A stretch of 64,000 nt of DNA, taken from positions 154,034-218,033 of the forward strand of contig JAEYRN010000062.1 of assembly GCA_023435565.1 (NCBI GenBank), given 5' to 3'. Below, one piece after another: positions 61,095-64,000 of the stretch (the stretch's first letter is position 1; every line of letters begins with the position of its first letter). The notes beneath the pieces are model-generated. The model was given only the letters and a program-made list of their open reading frames with translations. It did no database searches and was not told the DNA's origin. The position numbers and the translations under genes are program-made. Origin of the DNA: Bacillota bacterium (GTDB lineage: Bacteria; Bacillota; UBA4882; UBA8346).

Positions 61095-61988
61095 CTAACC
61101 CGCTAAAGACACATTTTTGTAATTTCCATGATTATCAATGCTTACTACAATAAAGTGCCCCCCAAACATATCGCTGTCATTCAGATACAATTCAACCGAT
61201 AAATCATGATGAAACACAATCTCCGATAAGGTGAGCGCTTTTTTAAAACTTTTTAATGAAACCTTTTCATTATCATCCATCCAGGATTCATTCTTGAGTT
61301 GATACAACTCAGCCATCATTTCACTGATTGCCTTGTTGAACTTTTTGTTTTTAAAATAATCTATGGCAAATACGATTAAGGGATCAATATTCTGATTTTC
61401 AATAACATCTAATGAAATTGAAACCGGTTTTCCCTTTAATATGACTTTTCCTTCATATTGTTCGTATTTTTCATTGTATGATAATTTGCCCAACAGTTGA
61501 GCGTCAATCTCCGTTACCCTAATATCCGGTTTTTTCCGTTCTTCATAAACTTCATTACATAGGCTGTTAAACGACCTTTTTATATCTGCGATTGATTCAC
61601 AAGAACCGCATTTTCTTAGTATCTCCGTGATATTAGTAGTTTTGATAAAGTCTTTGGCAACTATTTTCACTTCACTGCCGCATAATTCCAGGGATTGATA
61701 TTCATAATCATTGGGCAGAAAAATCCTGAATTCGGATGAAGCTTTATCATCTATAGTTACTATCGTCATTCCGTATTGAAAATGGTCATCATCCGAGGCG
61801 CAATTCATGAAATACCGATTATCATCCGTACCGGTAACTGCGAATTTTCTTAAAATAATCAAGCCGGTATAATCTTCATTGCAAGCCGCCAACGGATACT
61901 GATTAATAAAAGTATCGATTTCAAAAGCATCGCCTTTTTGAGCATTTTCTATTTTTTCGATTAGATCTTCGATTTCCCATCCAGTCAT
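61095..61988 (-). CDS. Protein with a C-terminal DUF2262-like domain
   Basis: 297 residues from ATG 61988, four bases after GGAGGT. The C-terminal half (LLGKLSYNEKYEQYEGKV, ending GHFIVVSIDNHGNYKNVSLAG) resembles DUF2262, seen in immunity-like proteins of polymorphic toxin loci. The N-terminal part is unrecognised. No adjacent toxin is evident, so an immunity role is only suggested by family and by the SUKH-like neighbour. It is downstream of a two-helix membrane protein gene. Confidence 0.55.
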   Translation of the reverse strand: MTGWEIEDLIEKIENAQKGDAFEIDTFINQYPLAACNEDYTGLIILRKFAVTGTDDNRYFMNCASDDDHFQYGMTIVTIDDKASSEFRIFLPNDYEYQSLELCGSEVKIVAKDFIKTTNITEILRKCGSCESIADIKRSFNSLCNEVYEERKKPDIRVTEIDAQLLGKLSYNEKYEQYEGKVILKGKPVSISLDVIENQNIDPLIVFAIDYFKNKKFNKAISEMMAELYQLKNESWMDDNEKVSLKSFKKALTLSEIVFHHDLSVELYLNDSDMFGGHFIVVSIDNHGNYKNVSLAG

Positions 61989-62057
61989 TTTTACCTCCGG
62001 ATAAACATTATTCATACAAATTTTGGCTGAAACCAAATCTTTGACGGCAACTATTTC

Positions 62058-62816
62058 TTATTCGATCTCATCGGGAATTTCTTCATCGCTGATATCGGCA
62101 TTTAACGCTGCTTCATAAAATTTCTCTACTTTCTTTTTTACTTCCGGGCTCATGGGATATAAAGGTTCAGGGTGTCCGGCCGCTCTTAGCCGGGCAGCAT
62201 CTATTTTTCTGAAATCCGCAAAGGCATTTCCAGGGGGAAGTGGCCGGTTTTTATCCATATACCATAGGAATAAAGCCCATTCTCCTGGTAAATTAGGTGA
62301 ATTAGATAATATTGCGCCACGACCATATCCTTGAAATCGTAAACCAATATAATAGTTACCATAGTTTGTTGCGGAGCCGTAGAATGCAATGGCTTCATTA
62401 AATGGTTTTTCTATTGGTTTTTTTAAAATACCACATGGTATCCTCACTGTTCCTTTTAAACGGTTCAAAATCATTTCTGATTCTCCAGAAATAATGATTA
62501 TATAGCTATATATAGAGAAAAAAAGAAATGGAGGTAGTACAAATATAATCAAATAAGGTAATATCCAGGAATACCCAGGTTCTTTGTTAATTAAAGACAA
62601 TAAAAAACCTAGAACCACGATAATGAAAAAAATGATTAGATTAGCTTTTAACCGCTTTTTTTTAGAAAAATCTGTTTTCATAACAATCATTTCGTGACTC
62701 ACTTTTGTATAACTAAACTGCGAAAGATTGGCGGGGTTGGGAATATCACTTATTATGTGTTTCAGTGTGTTTGAAAAAGATTTTTTTATTCTTGTTACGG
62801 TGTGATTAAAACTCAT
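62058..62816 (-). CDS. Two-helix membrane protein of unknown function
   Basis: 252 residues from ATG 62816 behind GGGGGG. A hydrophilic N-terminus is followed by two membrane helices (about 60-80 and 92-115, IIFFIIVVLGFLLSLI and LPYLIIFVLPPFLFFSIYSYI), then a cytoplasmic beta-rich domain (MILNRLKGTVRIP...FYGSATNYGNYYIGLRFQGYG) with an acidic tail. It resembles proteins encoded with immunity or effector genes, but no family is recognised. Confidence 0.55.
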   Translation of the reverse strand: MSFNHTVTRIKKSFSNTLKHIISDIPNPANLSQFSYTKVSHEMIVMKTDFSKKKRLKANLIIFFIIVVLGFLLSLINKEPGYSWILPYLIIFVLPPFLFFSIYSYIIIISGESEMILNRLKGTVRIPCGILKKPIEKPFNEAIAFYGSATNYGNYYIGLRFQGYGRGAILSNSPNLPGEWALFLWYMDKNRPLPPGNAFADFRKIDAARLRAAGHPEPLYPMSPEVKKKVEKFYEAALNADISDEEIPDEIE

Positions 62817-62907
62817 AATTTTTATCCCCCCAGAACTCAAATGGATTTTATGAGACGTTAATGTAAATATTGACTATACTCTAAACTTATATCCTTCCCG
62901 CCGGAAT

Positions 62908-63258
62908 TCACGAACAGTTACGATTATTAAAGAAGACTGAAAAAAGAGAGCCGCTCATCTCACAATTTAGTTTCGGATTTTCGATCTTAACTATACTGTT
63001 AAACTTACTCATCATCAGATTTGTAAACTTTTTAGTAACAGGAAAATAAACTTCGCCAATTTTTTGATACTCAAAAACGCATTGGGTATTTACTTCCCCA
63101 TCCACAGAGGATGCCACTTTTTGGATTGTAAGTGTGTCTTTATCTATTTCCATTTCAATGATATTGATGGTTCCCCAGCAGATTATGTGATAATTCCCGC
63201 CGGCGAAAATAAATTCTTTGTTTGGAATATCTTTTAAATTATCAGATACCCCAAATAT
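62908..63258 (-). pseudogene. 5'-truncated gene of unknown function
   Basis: The frame extends upstream of the ATG at 63153 through DIPNKEFIFAGGNYHIICW without any start codon until the Hsp70/J junction remnant at 63245-63285, where homology is replaced. The best reading is a gene whose 5' end was cut by recombination at that junction. The encoded region is beta-rich (FEYQKIGEVYFPVTKKF). The family is not recognised; the downstream stop is at 62908. Confidence 0.5.
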
Positions 63259-63285
63259 CCATCAGAAATGAAACTGCCTCGCCTT
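63245..63285 (-). repeat. Third copy of the hscC-stop/J-start junction (remnant)
   Basis: On the minus strand AGGCAGTTTCATTTCTGATGG then ATATTTGGGGTATC carries the final RQFHF-stop of an hscC-like gene overlapping ATG and the MDIWGI start of a J gene, as at 57581 and 55617. Only about 40 bases are preserved. It marks a third former Hsp70-J unit. Confidence 0.6.
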
Positions 63286-63460
63286 CGTCTTTCATATTAT
63301 CAAATGAATGCTACATTTCAACCACTACTCCGAACATAGCTGTCAGGTCCTCTCGAACCCAAATAAAAATCCAAACAAAACATATAAATGCGCCGCCAGC
63401 GGTAGCACTCCTTATAATCCAATATGGATTCCATATTTGATAAATTTATGTTACTCCAAA

Positions 63461-63916
63461 TTATATATAAATACTTTTCCCCAAGTCGTCATTGATCAGA
63501 CTTATCCAAAAATCACCATCAATACTATTATCAATTTTCTTTATTTCCGATAACGCCGTCTCATTATCAATATCATGCAAACGCTTTATATAATTTAAGA
63601 TCTCAACCAATTTAACCGGATCACCGGCTAGTTTTTCAATATAATCGGCCCCATGTTGTTCGTAATAAATACCGGTAACATCTCCAACTTCATAATAAAT
63701 TGGGGATGAGTCCGGTAATTGGCCGAAAAAATACCTTTCCGGCTTTGTTTTATTCCGCAAAAATATTCTTTCAATAATACCGGCTTTCTTTGAATATTGA
63801 TTTTGAAAAAAGGGATACTCTTCAAGATTAAAAAAATCGATAAAGCTCGCGCCGATTTGGAAATGTTTCGGTTTAAATGTTTCTATAAATGCTTTCAAGT
63901 CGTTTGGAATATCCAT
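63461..63916 (-). CDS. Small protein, possibly SMI1/KNR4 (SUKH)-like
   Basis: 151 residues. PSDLKAF-like N-terminus (MDIPNDLKAFIETF) and a middle FGQLPDSSPIYYEVGDVTGIYYEQHG recall the SUKH fold, which provides immunity to secreted toxins. A long helix with LVEILNYIKRL follows. The SUKH assignment is weak. GGAGACC precedes the ATG. It is upstream of the junction remnant in the accessory region. Confidence 0.45.
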   Translation of the reverse strand: MDIPNDLKAFIETFKPKHFQIGASFIDFFNLEEYPFFQNQYSKKAGIIERIFLRNKTKPERYFFGQLPDSSPIYYEVGDVTGIYYEQHGADYIEKLAGDPVKLVEILNYIKRLHDIDNETALSEIKKIDNSIDGDFWISLINDDLGKSIYI

Positions 63917-63939
63917 TATAGGTCTCCTTGACCAATCTC

Positions 63940-64000
63940 AATTCAAAAATTTACTAGGCTCAATTTCGAAATTTACTATAGAAGATCTCCAAATCTACTA
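63940..64000. repeat. 22-bp degenerate tandem repeat array 3 (runs off the window)
   Basis: CTCAATTCAAAAATTTACT and AGGCTCAATTTCGAAATTT-ACT are 22-base units of the same kind as arrays 1 and 2. The array continues past the end of the window. Confidence 0.6.

Overview
This window looks like chromosome from an AT-rich, anaerobic, endospore-forming Bacillota that probably has an outer membrane. Spore-type envelope genes (a LysM-GH18 hydrolase of the YaaH/SleL kind, a YmaF-family protein, an AMIN-type amidase) sit with genes that only make sense with a periplasm and outer membrane (a PapD-like chaperone and an usher-like beta-barrel). TTG and GTG starts behind strong Shine-Dalgarno sites are common. 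A Limnochordia/Hydrogenispora-, Negativicutes- or Halanaerobiales-like lineage would fit, but the lineage is inference.

Layout. 0-4 kb: nitrogen genes: the end of an ammonium transporter, glnK, a Gfo/Idh/MocA oxidoreductase, then on the minus strand nifH followed by an in-frame fusion of the nitrogenase PII protein NifI1 to the molybdate permease ModB; no nifDK is present. 4-7.6 kb: pgi, aroA, tRNA-Met, tRNA-Lys and two degenerate copies of the tRNA-Lys 3' half, with terminators between. 7.6-11.5 kb: xylose operon (ROK regulator, xylulokinase, divergent xylose isomerase). 11.6-15.8 kb: CBM25-like protein, cell-wall amidase, Hsp20, Crp/Fnr regulator, HMA-like protein. 15.9-23.9 kb: five DUF421 membrane proteins and two DUF4363 partners, interleaved with a TPP enzyme, a DUF1848 protein, a 38-residue peptide gene and a 22-bp repeat array; one DUF421 gene is frameshifted at a T8 run and one DUF4363 gene seems to start with ATT. 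23.9-29.4 kb: methyltransferase and a 2-hydroxyacyl-CoA dehydratase/activase operon. 29.4-39.8 kb: YmaF protein, lipoprotein, LysM protein, MacAB-type efflux system, a 2TM protein, an MFS transporter with a thioesterase, and a response regulator with Glu in place of the phospho-Asp.

40-45.7 kb holds the most notable locus: secreted beta protein, pilin-like subunit, PapD-like chaperone and a 1005-residue usher-like barrel, apparently a chaperone-usher-type surface fibre system, with a terminator hairpin after the pilin gene. 45.7-49.5 kb is a minus-strand envelope/spore gene group. 50-53.4 kb carries a membrane protein, a ferredoxin and NfnAB. 54-64 kb is a decaying accessory region: an HscC-like Hsp70 with a J-domain partner, whose Hsp70/J gene junction occurs three times (one with an intact Hsp70, two as remnants), mixed with poorly known or immunity-like proteins. 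Dispersed repeats include a 113-bp palindromic element (two copies), 22-bp degenerate arrays (three loci), a 20-bp shared motif and several REP-like palindromes.
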